From positions 1 to 49,529 of the forward strand of contig JAQXBH010000291.1 of assembly GCA_029252505.1 (NCBI GenBank): 49,529 bases of DNA, read 5' to 3'. Below, in pieces: positions 32,854 through 42,386 of the stretch; the first letter of the stretch is position 1; each line of letters starts with the position of its first letter. A program made the position numbers and the translations under genes. Origin of the DNA: Opitutales bacterium (GTDB lineage Bacteria > Verrucomicrobiota > Verrucomicrobiia > Opitutales > Seribacteraceae). Below the pieces are notes generated by a model, which searched no databases, was not told the DNA's origin, and saw only the letters and a program-made list of their open reading frames with translations.

Positions 32854-35174
32854 TTAAAGGAAAGGGTGATTGAGGCTTTGGCTGACTTTTTATCGGCGAG
32901 AAACGACAAGTAGTCAGCATGGGTTGCGTTTTGCTCGGTAAAAGTGGCTCCGTTCAATTTAGGATCCCGGGAAAGTTCACCTTGATCCAACCAAGGCTCA
33001 AATTGAACCCGAAGTGGGCAGTTGGCTACGGTAATCGATTTTTTCTTCTCTCCCAGGAAACCTTTTTTGCGTTCGAATCGAACTTGGGTCCAACCATCTT
33101 GATTGCCTATCGGAATATCGAATTCCATCCAGTCCCAATGAGTGGGCATAGAATCTTTAACATGAAATATATTGTCCGGAATTGAATAAGATATACCTGC
33201 CAGACCTTCAAGAAAGAGAAGAATTTTACCGGCATTAAAATTAGAATATTGATCGCCAAATAAAGCAAGGTCTCGGCTGTACGCCTCGGGAGCAACTGGA
33301 ATTCCCCACTCCTCATGAAAATTATAATTTTCCAAGTGATTAAGGGTCAGTTCCGAAGCAATTTTGGGAAACCCTTGGCGAAAAATTCCATCTAAGGTGA
33401 AGTAGGCTGTATCCGGGGTATAGCCAAAGGATTGATCGTCCGCAGAGTTGAAAAGACTCATTGATTTTCTCGCCATCGCTAAGGGGAAGAACTCACCGAA
33501 GAATCCATGTTCTTTGTTTAAGGCCCATGAGTGAATCATTCTTTTCGCATAGTCTCTCGGGAAGTATTGGGAGCGCATGGCCCAAAAGGCGGTCGTCATG
33601 AGCATACCATCCCTTCCACCCATAAAATAATCTTGATGTCCATTCGCTTCCCATCGTTGATCAAACATGAGTCGAAGGTGTTTTGGGTCTTGGTTGATTA
33701 GCTTTTTCCAATGATCGACATCCGTATTATTGCCTGAAATCTTTGCCATTTCTTCCAGGACTTTTCCCGCTTCTGCCTCATTCATGGCAAATCCAACCAA
33801 GTTCTTCCAAAAGACCTTACGAAAATATCCCTGATAGCATTTACGGACAAACTCGCGATCGCCTGTGTGCTGGTAAATTTGCCACGCCCCGAGGACATGT
33901 TCGGCTAATTCTCCGCCGTAGGCACCTGAGTGCCAACCTATGCCCTTGTTGTCGGAGAGAAAGATATGACCATCCTGCGTCTCTCGGTATCGACCATTTT
34001 CAACCAGATGCTTCCAGGTTAACACATTTCCATAGGCAAACTTTGGCTTATCACGTGCCCATGCCCCCACCTTTATTTGAAAGCAGGCATCATACCGGTG
34101 AATACCGAGGAAGTTGTTCACCGCAGACTGAGTATGGTTTTCCATTTCCCAACCCTTTTGTACATTAATATAATACATCATATGGAGCGACCAAAGGTAG
34201 TAATAAATTTCCTCAAATTTTGGATCACTGCAGCGAAACTGGGGGATTTGCTGACCGAGAATATTATTTATGTTCTCGGATTTAGCGGACATTATTTCAG
34301 GGGCTTGGTGGATTGCTTCCCTCGTTTTATTGTTGGCTGTATTTTGATCGTCGTGCATTGACCATGAAACGGTTACACCCCCGGCATCGCAGGGGATTTC
34401 GAAAGAATACTTCCAAACCCCGCGATCATCTCGATCTAGAATCAAGGTTTCAGCAAAGTCTTTTGAAGAGGAGAGGGCAGTGGTCATTCCCTGATAAACA
34501 CAGGGACCAATTCTTTCGGGCCGATCCGGGTCGGGTAAGGAACGAACGGTCCCCCCTTCCCGTATTAGCAATGAATTAGTCTGAGTATGGTAGTGGGCAG
34601 AGGCAGTTGAAGTGACGCTATGCCGTCCATAAAAACTGTGCCCATCAAACTTTAGGGTAACGGGGGCGGAAGAGGTTATGATTGAGATTGCGGCATCATT
34701 GGCACCGATACACTTTTGTTCGCGAATAGTAACGCCTTCTATTTCATATTCACAAATCATTTTGTCCGGACGCCAATTCATACGAGTGGGGGCGGGATGC
34801 CGGTATACTTTGCTTCCAATAATGACACTTCCATAGAGTACTCGGGTGTCCTTGTAAAATTCCCATCCTCTGTAGTCATTACCCACACCTGTGTGTTCAC
34901 TTCCAGTCAGTTGACTGTTTAGCATTCCAACTCCACGGCTTCGGAGGTCATGAAAAAAGGGATGTGTGAGACCGATGGTTTCATCTTCCATTAATTCCCA
35001 ACTTGCATGGAAGCCACCTACATAATAAGCAAGATTGCCGGCTAGGAAACCATGCTTTCTTCCTTGGATAGACTGTTCAAGCTTTTCGCAAAGCGAAATT
35101 TCTTTTGCGATTGTATTTGTACAAATTGCAAGAAGTGCAAAGAAGATAAAATGGAATTGGGCACTAGTAAACAT
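32850..35174 (-). CDS. Secreted six-hairpin glycosidase-like protein, family unassigned
   Basis: The protein has 774 residues with a signal peptide (about 1-23). A beta-sandwich-like N-terminal half (about 25-310) precedes an (alpha/alpha)6-barrel-like half that contains YYYLWSLHMMYYINVQKG, GIGWHSGAYGGELAEH, YGGELAEHVLGAW, and a closing FNAGKILLFLEGLAG segment. This layout resembles the GH65/GH94/GH127-like clan of inverting glycosidases and phosphorylases, but I could not match it to one family or name the catalytic acids. It lies 29 nt after the GH127 gene and its stop overlaps the sulfatase start, so it very probably acts on the same glycan. Confidence 0.72.
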   Translation of the reverse strand: MFTSAQFHFIFFALLAICTNTIAKEISLCEKLEQSIQGRKHGFLAGNLAYYVGGFHASWELMEDETIGLTHPFFHDLRSRGVGMLNSQLTGSEHTGVGNDYRGWEFYKDTRVLYGSVIIGSKVYRHPAPTRMNWRPDKMICEYEIEGVTIREQKCIGANDAAISIITSSAPVTLKFDGHSFYGRHSVTSTASAHYHTQTNSLLIREGGTVRSLPDPDRPERIGPCVYQGMTTALSSSKDFAETLILDRDDRGVWKYSFEIPCDAGGVTVSWSMHDDQNTANNKTREAIHQAPEIMSAKSENINNILGQQIPQFRCSDPKFEEIYYYLWSLHMMYYINVQKGWEMENHTQSAVNNFLGIHRYDACFQIKVGAWARDKPKFAYGNVLTWKHLVENGRYRETQDGHIFLSDNKGIGWHSGAYGGELAEHVLGAWQIYQHTGDREFVRKCYQGYFRKVFWKNLVGFAMNEAEAGKVLEEMAKISGNNTDVDHWKKLINQDPKHLRLMFDQRWEANGHQDYFMGGRDGMLMTTAFWAMRSQYFPRDYAKRMIHSWALNKEHGFFGEFFPLAMARKSMSLFNSADDQSFGYTPDTAYFTLDGIFRQGFPKIASELTLNHLENYNFHEEWGIPVAPEAYSRDLALFGDQYSNFNAGKILLFLEGLAGISYSIPDNIFHVKDSMPTHWDWMEFDIPIGNQDGWTQVRFERKKGFLGEKKKSITVANCPLRVQFEPWLDQGELSRDPKLNGATFTEQNATHADYLSFLADKKSAKASITLSFK

Positions 35175-35203
35175 AGAGATCTTTACCTTATTTTTGAGAA
35201 AGT

Positions 35204-37669
35204 CTATTTTTCAAGGGCAACCTTAACCTCTAAAATGCCAATTGCTGCATTAGGTTGAGGTACCATATTGATTCGAATGGCATCGCAAGCGAGTGGAGCG
35301 GCCGGATGTATTACGTTGTATTGGTTTGCCCGGTTGTCGTAGCGATCGGTTACATATAATTCGAAAGGTTTCCATTTTCCGTTATTTCTGATTTCAACAG
35401 ACCATTCCTTAGGAAATTTTACATCCTGCTGGTCCTGCATCCAGTAAACACCAATATCACGAACCTTTTTTGGTTCTGAAAAGTGTCCTTCGATCCATTG
35501 TGTTTTGCCAAGCTGTGGCCGACTAGTCCAGCGTGGTATACTCTTTCCACTCGACCATTTTGGCTCCTTGCCATCTCCGACCGCACTCACGGTATCCAAG
35601 TCGGAGGTGTGAGAAGCTTTGATATTAGAAAACACACTTTTCTTAGGAAGTTTGTGAGGATCAAAAACGGCAAGTTTTGGAGTCGTGGGGAACCAAATGG
35701 TCATGGACCCAGGTTTACGGTTATTCCATGCATAATAGGGAATCAAGGATAGGCTTTTATCTTCCTCGCCTCCCGATTCATTAACCGCATTAGCCATTGT
35801 TTTGACTTGCGAAAAAGATCCGCTGGTAAGTTTTACTTTGGTTAAATTATATTTCGTATCCACTTTTTCTTGATTAAGAAAAAAGCGCTGGGTCGCACCA
35901 CCATTATCAATTTCTTCAGCACATAAAACGAAGGGTCCCCGAGTGAATGCAAGACGATCATGGTTTTCCTCAACCCGTTTGTCACATTGATTAATTCGTA
36001 AAGGCATGGGGAGATCGAGGATAATTTGATCTCCTTTTTTCCATTTACGTTCGATAATCGCAAACCCCTTTTCGACTTTGGCTTGGGTCTTGGACCCGTT
36101 GACTGTGAGGCTCCAACTTTCTTTCTTTTGATTTAGATATTTATAAAGTTTCCCAGGTACAAACTGATTGCCTGCCCAGGTGGGAATTCGAAGATGAACC
36201 TTAAAGCTAGATGGTGTTTTTGGATTAAGAGAAATCTTAATTTTCCCATCATTTGGGTAGTCTGTTGTTTGATTGATAGCTAAATCTGTCTCGGCGATCT
36301 TTAAACTTGTTGAGGTGTCTGCATACATCGCCAAATAAAGATTTTCTTCGTTGTGGGCATAGGTCATCCCTTGTACCTGAGGTAGGAGACGGGCCATATT
36401 ACTTGGACAACATGCAGTTCCAAACCATGGAGCCCGGCCGGCGGTTCCATGATTGAATGGATATTTTCCATCTGCTTCAAGTGGGTTAACATAGAAGAAG
36501 CGGTTTCCTTCCAGATTGACTGCAGCGAGTACATTATTGAGCAGGGACACTTCAGCAACATCGAGGTATTTTGCGTCCTGATGAACTAAAAACATTCTGA
36601 AGTTGAAGAGTACATTTCCCACAGCGGCGCAGGTTTCGTTAAAGGCATCTGCATTGGGTAAAAGATACTGCGGACCGAAACCCTCAATTCCATGAACAGC
36701 TCCCAATCCTCCGGTTATGTGCATGCGGGTGTCGGTAATATCTGCCCAAATACGATGTAGGGCTTTGGTGTAGGAATTCTTTTGTTTTAATGCGGCAATA
36801 TCTGCCATTGCGGCATACAGGTAAGTAGCACGAACGGCATGTCCAACTGCTTCGCTTTGCTTTTCAAGGGGAGCATGTTGTTGGGCGTAAGTGGGTGACA
36901 TGACTCCTTCTCCATCGGGAACATAAGTTTTACCACGAATTTCGAGAAATTTTTCGGCCATTTCGAGATAAAGTTTATTGCCTGTGACATTCGATAATTT
37001 TACTAAAGCCAATTCCATTTCCTGATGACCAGGGGCTTGTTGGATCGGTTTTCCATTATTGTAATTCGGGTCCCCTTCAAAAAAGACCCGGTTTACATGA
37101 ACCGCATTTTTCTCGGCAACTTTTAAAAGTTTATCCTTCCCTGTAGCCTGATAATAAGCGATAGCGGCTTCATAGAGGTGCCCCATATTGTATAGCTCGT
37201 GACTATGCACAACGAAAGTGTAGGGTTTGTTTCCCATCATGTTTTTTTCGCTTCCCACCTTGGTGGTATGAGAAGGGTAAAGGTAGCCGTCTGGTTCCTG
37301 TGCTGCGGCAATGACATCCACGATACGGTCAAACTGAGATTCTAGCTCCGGGTCATCCTGTAATTGAGCTAAATAAGCAGCTCCTTCCATCACCTTATAC
37401 AAATCGGAGTCAATAAATCGGTGAGGTCGGTGATCGTCCACTTTTTTTCCCTTAAGATAATCAGCAGCAGCCTGCAAGTGAGCCACCCCAGGTTCAGTTT
37501 TTTCAAAAGCAAACGGCACTAATACCTTTCTTTGGGTGATCAGACGTGGTCGCCAAAAATCACTTGTCATTTCCACTTCGTGAAAAGGGACAGGTTTGAT
37601 AGAGGTGATGCCTTGGAGACTGGATAGGATTACAATGCAGCACAATTTTAAACGAGTATTAATATTCAT
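35204..37669 (-). CDS. GH127 beta-L-arabinofuranosidase (DUF1680), secreted
   Basis: The protein has 821 residues with a signal peptide (about 1-23). GH127 enzymes cleave terminal beta-L-arabinofuranosides with a cysteine nucleophile held by zinc. All key residues are found: acid/base Glu329 (GIEGF), zinc ligands Glu345 and Cys347 in NETCAAVG, and Cys420-Cys421 in TACCPSNMARL, of which Cys420 aligns with the Bifidobacterium nucleophile. The spacing Glu329 to Glu345 (16) equals that of the characterised enzyme. A C-terminal extension (about 650-821) looks like an F5/8-type carbohydrate-binding beta-sandwich (DIGVYWMQD, WKPFELYVTD). It is the second gene of the sulfatase/glycosidase series. Confidence 0.93.
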   Translation of the reverse strand: MNINTRLKLCCIVILSSLQGITSIKPVPFHEVEMTSDFWRPRLITQRKVLVPFAFEKTEPGVAHLQAAADYLKGKKVDDHRPHRFIDSDLYKVMEGAAYLAQLQDDPELESQFDRIVDVIAAAQEPDGYLYPSHTTKVGSEKNMMGNKPYTFVVHSHELYNMGHLYEAAIAYYQATGKDKLLKVAEKNAVHVNRVFFEGDPNYNNGKPIQQAPGHQEMELALVKLSNVTGNKLYLEMAEKFLEIRGKTYVPDGEGVMSPTYAQQHAPLEKQSEAVGHAVRATYLYAAMADIAALKQKNSYTKALHRIWADITDTRMHITGGLGAVHGIEGFGPQYLLPNADAFNETCAAVGNVLFNFRMFLVHQDAKYLDVAEVSLLNNVLAAVNLEGNRFFYVNPLEADGKYPFNHGTAGRAPWFGTACCPSNMARLLPQVQGMTYAHNEENLYLAMYADTSTSLKIAETDLAINQTTDYPNDGKIKISLNPKTPSSFKVHLRIPTWAGNQFVPGKLYKYLNQKKESWSLTVNGSKTQAKVEKGFAIIERKWKKGDQIILDLPMPLRINQCDKRVEENHDRLAFTRGPFVLCAEEIDNGGATQRFFLNQEKVDTKYNLTKVKLTSGSFSQVKTMANAVNESGGEEDKSLSLIPYYAWNNRKPGSMTIWFPTTPKLAVFDPHKLPKKSVFSNIKASHTSDLDTVSAVGDGKEPKWSSGKSIPRWTSRPQLGKTQWIEGHFSEPKKVRDIGVYWMQDQQDVKFPKEWSVEIRNNGKWKPFELYVTDRYDNRANQYNVIHPAAPLACDAIRINMVPQPNAAIGILEVKVALEK

Positions 37670-37731
37670 AAAATAAAGAGTATCAGGATAAATTATATTT
37701 GATATGTAATAACTAATAGATTTAGTGTGGG

Positions 37732-39936
37732 TTATTTAAATTTTAATGTGGGACCTACAGGAATCCTGAAGGTTGAATATTGTGGGTCTAAGTCAGCGAA
37801 AGATGGAATAGCCAGGGGCTGTTGCATAAAGTTATTTTGAAACATGACATTACGGAGAATCTTCACTTTTGGATTCGTCAAAGGAGAGAGCCCGTCAAAC
37901 GAAACTGGATCGTGAAAATGGTCACCATCTTGAGCGGTAGTGGTCATGGTTAGCATAAAATGAATATCAGCTGACAGGTTTACACTCTGTTCAAGAAGAA
38001 TATACCTGAATTCCTCCTCTAATATTCCTTGATTGTGCGGTCCAATTTCAATCCCAATGATTTTTTTTGGGGCAGAATTTTGGATTTCCCATAAGCAGAT
38101 AGAGTGCTTGGAGTTTAAGGTTCTTGGTTTTTTTCCCGATCGGCTGGGATGGTCCGAGTCTTGATCGGTGGGAATACCCCGCGCCGAACGGATAGGCAAT
38201 TCACGGTCATGATCATCCCACATTCCTAAATGAGTAATAATTTGGTCTTCCTCGAGTTTAAATTCAAATCCTATGGATCCGGTGATATCATTTCTTAAAT
38301 TATTCCAACCGTCATCGATAATCAGGTTCGAACTTGGTGAAATATTGAGTTCCCTGGAATAACCCTGATTATGAATTTGAAGTAAATTTTCTGCGAGGGG
38401 AGAGGCCGTGGACGAAAGGTTAAAAAAATCACTTTTTTCATAAGGATCTTTCTTTAAGTCGTAGGCTACCATTTCCTGGACCGACCCCATTGATCCCTTT
38501 GGTGTCCAAGGTTGGGCTAATCCACCCCGAATGATTACCTTGTGAGAGGATTGCCTGATCGCAATGGCGTCGTTTTCATAGGGGGGACCAAGGTGGCAAA
38601 AAAAATAACGGGCCCTTGTATCTGTTTGTCCCGGATCTTTCCAAAAATCAAATGAGTCCAGACTATCTTGGGCTTCGGTAGGATGCAGATTGTCCCCTAT
38701 GATTCTTGCGAAAGTGGAAAACAGGTCGGTGAGAGAAAACAAATTTGAATTGGTTCTTCCTTTTTCAAAAACTCCATTCCAAGAGAGAACAAAAGGAACG
38801 CGGTGACCACCTTCCCAAATTTTCGCTTTTTTGCCCCTTAACTCACCACTTTCCTGATTGGTTCCATGGTTATCCCCAACATTAGGGCCATTGTCACTGG
38901 TAAAAATAATCAGGGTATTTTTGATGAGTTTATTCCCTGGATTCCGTGGGTCATCCGTTTCCTTGAGTTTCCTGAGCAACGCCCCGAAAGCTATATCATT
39001 CTCGAGGATCATGTCTTCTCGGTCTCCTCCCTTAGTGCCGTCAGTGTATCGACTTTCTCCCTTTACAGCCTTCCCGTCTATGAACTTCGGAACTGCATAG
39101 TCTCCTTGTTGATTTCTTTGAAAGTGATTGGCGTTGGGGACATAGTATAAGAAAAATGGATTTTTTTTCTTGGAAGCCCGGTCAATAAACTGAAGACCTT
39201 CTTTAAGGTAATCCGGTCCCAATTGCGACAAATCCCAATTGGTACCAAAAAGGATTTGTTTTTCCCGGTGTTTAATTCCACCCCAATTCATTTTTGAACG
39301 ATTGGTCAAAGTCCACTTATCATTACGAATGTATATTCTTGGTTCGGTATCAAGTGAATCCTCTGTGTTTCCAGGCACTCCAAAGAATTCATCAAATCCA
39401 TGGTGAGTCGGTCCGTCTAAGAGAGGTTTTTCAAAATCGACATCCTTAAAATCAAACTCATCGGCAGGTTGTCCATGGCCATCATCAAAATCCATACCCA
39501 CATGGTATTTTCCAATTGCACAGGTGTAGTAGCCATTTCGTTGCAGCATTTCCGGTAGAGTGGTCAATGCTCGTTGAATCATTGGACGGTTGGGTCCGTG
39601 GGGTAACCAACCTTGCCTTTTGAGGTAGGACCGATGAGCTAATCTGCCAGTTAGCAGAGAATAGCGTGTGGAGCTGCACATAGAAGCCGGGGCATGGGCA
39701 TCTGTAAAAATCATTGACTGCTTTGCAAACTTTTCAAGATTAGGAGTTAAAAGGGTTTTTTTAATCGGTTTAGATCCATTAATAAGACTGACATTATGGT
39801 ATGCATGGGTATCCCCAATACCCATGTCATCTGCCATGAAAAATACGATATTAGGCTTGTCTTTTGAGTCTGCGTCAAACAGGGGTGTGAAAAAGCTTAT
39901 ACCCGCAATTAAAAGAATGATTATACAAATTTTCAT
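37732..39936 (-). CDS. Secreted sulfatase with variant CxSxR active-site motif
   Basis: The protein has 734 residues with a signal peptide (about 1-22). The sulfatase domain spans about 27-530: FFMADDMGIGD (Asp36, Asp37), GKYHVG, FTSDNGPNVGD and LRGKKAKIWEGGHRVP. The modification site reads CSSTRYSLLTG (Cys87 to Arg91): Ser replaces the Pro or Ala normally at position +2. The last ~190 residues form an added beta-rich domain containing GSIGFEF and ITHLGMWDD, a type seen attached to secreted Verrucomicrobiota proteins and possibly carbohydrate-binding. As first gene of the series (62 nt before GH127) it likely removes sulfate to expose the sugar. Its promoter would lie in 39937-40093. Confidence 0.9.
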   Translation of the reverse strand: MKICIIILLIAGISFFTPLFDADSKDKPNIVFFMADDMGIGDTHAYHNVSLINGSKPIKKTLLTPNLEKFAKQSMIFTDAHAPASMCSSTRYSLLTGRLAHRSYLKRQGWLPHGPNRPMIQRALTTLPEMLQRNGYYTCAIGKYHVGMDFDDGHGQPADEFDFKDVDFEKPLLDGPTHHGFDEFFGVPGNTEDSLDTEPRIYIRNDKWTLTNRSKMNWGGIKHREKQILFGTNWDLSQLGPDYLKEGLQFIDRASKKKNPFFLYYVPNANHFQRNQQGDYAVPKFIDGKAVKGESRYTDGTKGGDREDMILENDIAFGALLRKLKETDDPRNPGNKLIKNTLIIFTSDNGPNVGDNHGTNQESGELRGKKAKIWEGGHRVPFVLSWNGVFEKGRTNSNLFSLTDLFSTFARIIGDNLHPTEAQDSLDSFDFWKDPGQTDTRARYFFCHLGPPYENDAIAIRQSSHKVIIRGGLAQPWTPKGSMGSVQEMVAYDLKKDPYEKSDFFNLSSTASPLAENLLQIHNQGYSRELNISPSSNLIIDDGWNNLRNDITGSIGFEFKLEEDQIITHLGMWDDHDRELPIRSARGIPTDQDSDHPSRSGKKPRTLNSKHSICLWEIQNSAPKKIIGIEIGPHNQGILEEEFRYILLEQSVNLSADIHFMLTMTTTAQDGDHFHDPVSFDGLSPLTNPKVKILRNVMFQNNFMQQPLAIPSFADLDPQYSTFRIPVGPTLKFK

Positions 39937-40093
39937 TTGTAATTACTAAGTTACAATTTGATGTAAATTAGCCGATTTTAACAAAATAATAACAACTCAA
40001 TTTCCTTCGCTATTTTTGATAATAGCAAAATGAATTACCTTAATTTTCTGAAATGCCGAACGATTGATTCAGAGACCAAACTAGTCGATTTCG

Positions 40094-40882
40094 CTATCTG
40101 CTTTGCGAAAAAAGCCAATCCCAAAGATTACTGGAATTCCATACATCAATCCATGAATTATGGCCACGGCCTTTAATTTTAGAGTATTTTGGTGCACCAC
40201 CCGCTTTTTTGATCGCATCGATCATGTCACTGGACCGGCTTGGTTTTATGACCGTATCCCTGTCCCCATGCCATGCCCAAATGGGAAGATGACTCAAGTT
40301 TTTTGCTAGTGTTTTATCTCCCCCCCCACAGATTGGGACAGCTGCGGCAAAAAAATTAGGTCTTCGCTGAATCGCGTCCCATGTGCCATAACCTCCCATG
40401 GATAGTCCCATTGCGTAAATTCGATTGAGGTCGACCTGATTCTTAGAGTCCGCCACATAGGAATCGATTATCTTGAATGTCATTTCCATAGAACTGGAAA
40501 TTTCGGGCATTTGGTGACCGAGAAGGCTCCAACTGGTATTTACCCATCGCTCCCCTTTTGGCACTTGGCCCGCAAAGATATGTGATTTTCTTTTAGAGCG
40601 AAGACCCTGTTTTTCAAATGCCTCGATTCCTCCGGCATCGGTTAGTTGACGCTTATTGTCATCGCCTCGACCCCCAGCTCCGTGAAAGAAGACCAGTAAG
40701 GGGTATTTCTGGCCGTTTTCAATAATAACTGGGGAAGCAGTACGATAATGAAATTCTTTGTTATTATCTGATTTCAAACTGTTTAGTTGATAATCATCGA
40801 GCAAACTTTCAGTTGGCTTGGAATATATATCCATACTCAGAAAACAGAAAATGGACGGGAAAAGAACAGATAAGCGAGTCAT
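40094..40882 (-). CDS. Secreted alpha/beta hydrolase, PHB-depolymerase/phospholipase-like
   Basis: The protein has 262 residues with a signal peptide (about 1-21). FFHGAGGRG (66-73) gives the oxyanion loop, the nucleophile is Ser161 in GLSMGGYG, the acid Asp209 in HGDRDT, and the base His241 in GRGHNSW. Proteins of this shape in PVC genomes are annotated as prolyl oligopeptidase-like or carbohydrate esterases. The ending matches the partial hydrolase at positions 1-162. It is divergent from the Fur-family gene and 157 nt upstream of the sulfatase gene on the same strand, so it may be a separate unit or the head of the locus. Confidence 0.88.
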   Translation of the reverse strand: MTRLSVLFPSIFCFLSMDIYSKPTESLLDDYQLNSLKSDNNKEFHYRTASPVIIENGQKYPLLVFFHGAGGRGDDNKRQLTDAGGIEAFEKQGLRSKRKSHIFAGQVPKGERWVNTSWSLLGHQMPEISSSMEMTFKIIDSYVADSKNQVDLNRIYAMGLSMGGYGTWDAIQRRPNFFAAAVPICGGGDKTLAKNLSHLPIWAWHGDRDTVIKPSRSSDMIDAIKKAGGAPKYSKIKGRGHNSWIDVWNSSNLWDWLFSQSR

Positions 40883-41001
40883 AATTTATTGCTAATTCTT
40901 GCCGATATTCAAAACAATAAAAAAATGCTAATCTATGCATTAAAATAATATGAAGTGCTTTCAGTATTGCTCAATTAAGACCAAGTGTGATTATTAGTGA
41001 T

Positions 41002-41418
41002 ATGGTACAGCTGGTAGAAAATACGATAACACTTCTCCGAGAAAAAGGACTGCGTGTCACTGAACAGAGAAAAGCGATATTGGAAGTACTGGCTAGAGCG
41101 GAGTCCCCCATGTCAGCGGAAGAAACTTACGCTCAATTACCTGATGAAACATGCGATTTAGTCACAGCTTATCGTTGCTTAGAGCAGTTTGAGAAAATAG
41201 ATGCGGTACAAAGAGGAGTACGTGAAAATGGTACCAAGGTGTATTGCTTGGGGCACGGTTACGATCATCACCATCATTTGACCTGCCGAAATTGCGGAAG
41301 AGCGGAACGAATAGATCTTTGCATGGGGGATGAGTTGGAGGAAACTGCCAAATCATTTGGCTTCGTTGAAATCTCACATGTGATGGAGGTTTTTGGAACA
41401 TGTCCATCCTGTGCATAG
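41002..41418 (+). CDS. Fur-family metal-responsive repressor (Fur/Zur/PerR group)
   Basis: The protein has 138 residues from ATG 41002; a GTG at 40987 is in frame but adds only five residues. The N-terminal winged helix (GLRVTEQRKAILEVL, then TAYRCLEQF recognition helix) is followed by the dimerisation/metal domain with YDHHHHLTC. Two CxxC pairs, Cys95/Cys98 and Cys134/Cys137, form the structural zinc site. The spaced CxxC pairs and LTCRNCG block are shared by Fur, Zur and PerR, so the sensed metal is not decided. It is divergent from the esterase at 40094. I see no convincing Fur-box in the 119-bp spacer. Confidence 0.9.
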   Translation: MVQLVENTITLLREKGLRVTEQRKAILEVLARAESPMSAEETYAQLPDETCDLVTAYRCLEQFEKIDAVQRGVRENGTKVYCLGHGYDHHHHLTCRNCGRAERIDLCMGDELEETAKSFGFVEISHVMEVFGTCPSCA

Positions 41419-41511
41419 AAATTTTAATTGCTTATTTAATAGTTTCCTTGCTTGCCATGTTTGGTTTTAGCATTTGCATTAAATGTTAATACTTAAAACA
41501 ACTATATCCGC

Positions 41512-42357
41512 TTGAAATTTCCTTTTATTAGTCTTTTTCTTTTGACCAGTCTTTTCTCCAGCCCGGATGAGGAATTAATCAAAATTGAAAACGCCGCCCC
41601 TAAAAGTGCGTCTGCTACGCCCATAAAAAAACGGCAAGTACTTATTTATTCAAATCCAAGCGGTTTTAATCATAAATCAATCCCGACAGGAATTAAAGGG
41701 TTACGGGTTTTATCAGAGAAGACCAAGGCATTTACTGCTACCTTTACTCTGAGTACCAAGGAATTCACAGCAGAAGGTTTAAAAAAATACGACGCAATTA
41801 TATTTAATAACACCACCCATGTTCAAAAGGCGTTTACTGAAAAGTCACAGAGGAAAGCCATTTTAAATTTCATTAAGAATGGCAAAGCATTTATTGGATT
41901 TCATGCGGCTTCCGATGGTGGAATGAATCAATGGCAAGAATATACCGATATGATCGGGGGATGTTTTGCGGGGCATCCGTGGAATGCTGGCGGAAAGTGG
42001 CCTTTCTTTGTCGAAGATGTCAATCATCCGGTAAATCAAGCCTTTAAGGAAAAGGAATTTATGTTTTCAGACGAAATTTACCAATATAAAAGTTATGACC
42101 GAAGTAATCTTCGCATACTAATTGGGCTTGATTCCGTGAAAACTGACAAGAAGGGAAATTCTAAAACGAATGACTATCCTGTTTCCTGGATTCGGTCTTA
42201 TGGAAAAGGTCGTGTTTTCTACTCAAATTTTGGCCATAATAAAGCGACCTGGTGGACTCCATTTATATTGCAACATTTTCTGGATGGAATTCAATGGGCT
42301 TTGGGCGATATCGAAGGACCATCCAAATCAATTCCACAATCAAGAAACTTAAAATAA
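41512..42357 (+). CDS. ThuA-domain secreted protein
   Basis: The protein has 281 residues from TTG 41512; no better ATG precedes the hydrophobic leader (about 1-16). The ThuA glutamine-amidotransferase-like fold is evident from KRQVLIYSNPSGFNHKSIP, FIGFHAASDGG (His131 region), GGCFAGHPW (149-157) and the RVFYSNFGHN block. ThuA proteins are linked to trehalose/sucrose keto-derivative use in rhizobia and are abundant in PVC genomes next to Gfo/Idh oxidoreductases, as here (29 nt upstream of one). The biochemical role is still open. Confidence 0.88.
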   Translation: MKFPFISLFLLTSLFSSPDEELIKIENAAPKSASATPIKKRQVLIYSNPSGFNHKSIPTGIKGLRVLSEKTKAFTATFTLSTKEFTAEGLKKYDAIIFNNTTHVQKAFTEKSQRKAILNFIKNGKAFIGFHAASDGGMNQWQEYTDMIGGCFAGHPWNAGGKWPFFVEDVNHPVNQAFKEKEFMFSDEIYQYKSYDRSNLRILIGLDSVKTDKKGNSKTNDYPVSWIRSYGKGRVFYSNFGHNKATWWTPFILQHFLDGIQWALGDIEGPSKSIPQSRNLK

Positions 42358-42386
42358 AATTCCTTACTTAATCTATTACAATTAAT

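Noticed and set aside
40009-40026. Hairpin GCTATT/AATAGC between the esterase and the sulfatase
   Set aside because: Short, weak stem and no T-tract on the minus strand; not called a terminator.
40883-41001. Possible Fur or Zur box in the divergent spacer before the Fur-family gene
   Set aside because: TGATTATTAGTGATA looks box-like, but its halves are not inverted repeats, so autoregulation is not supported.
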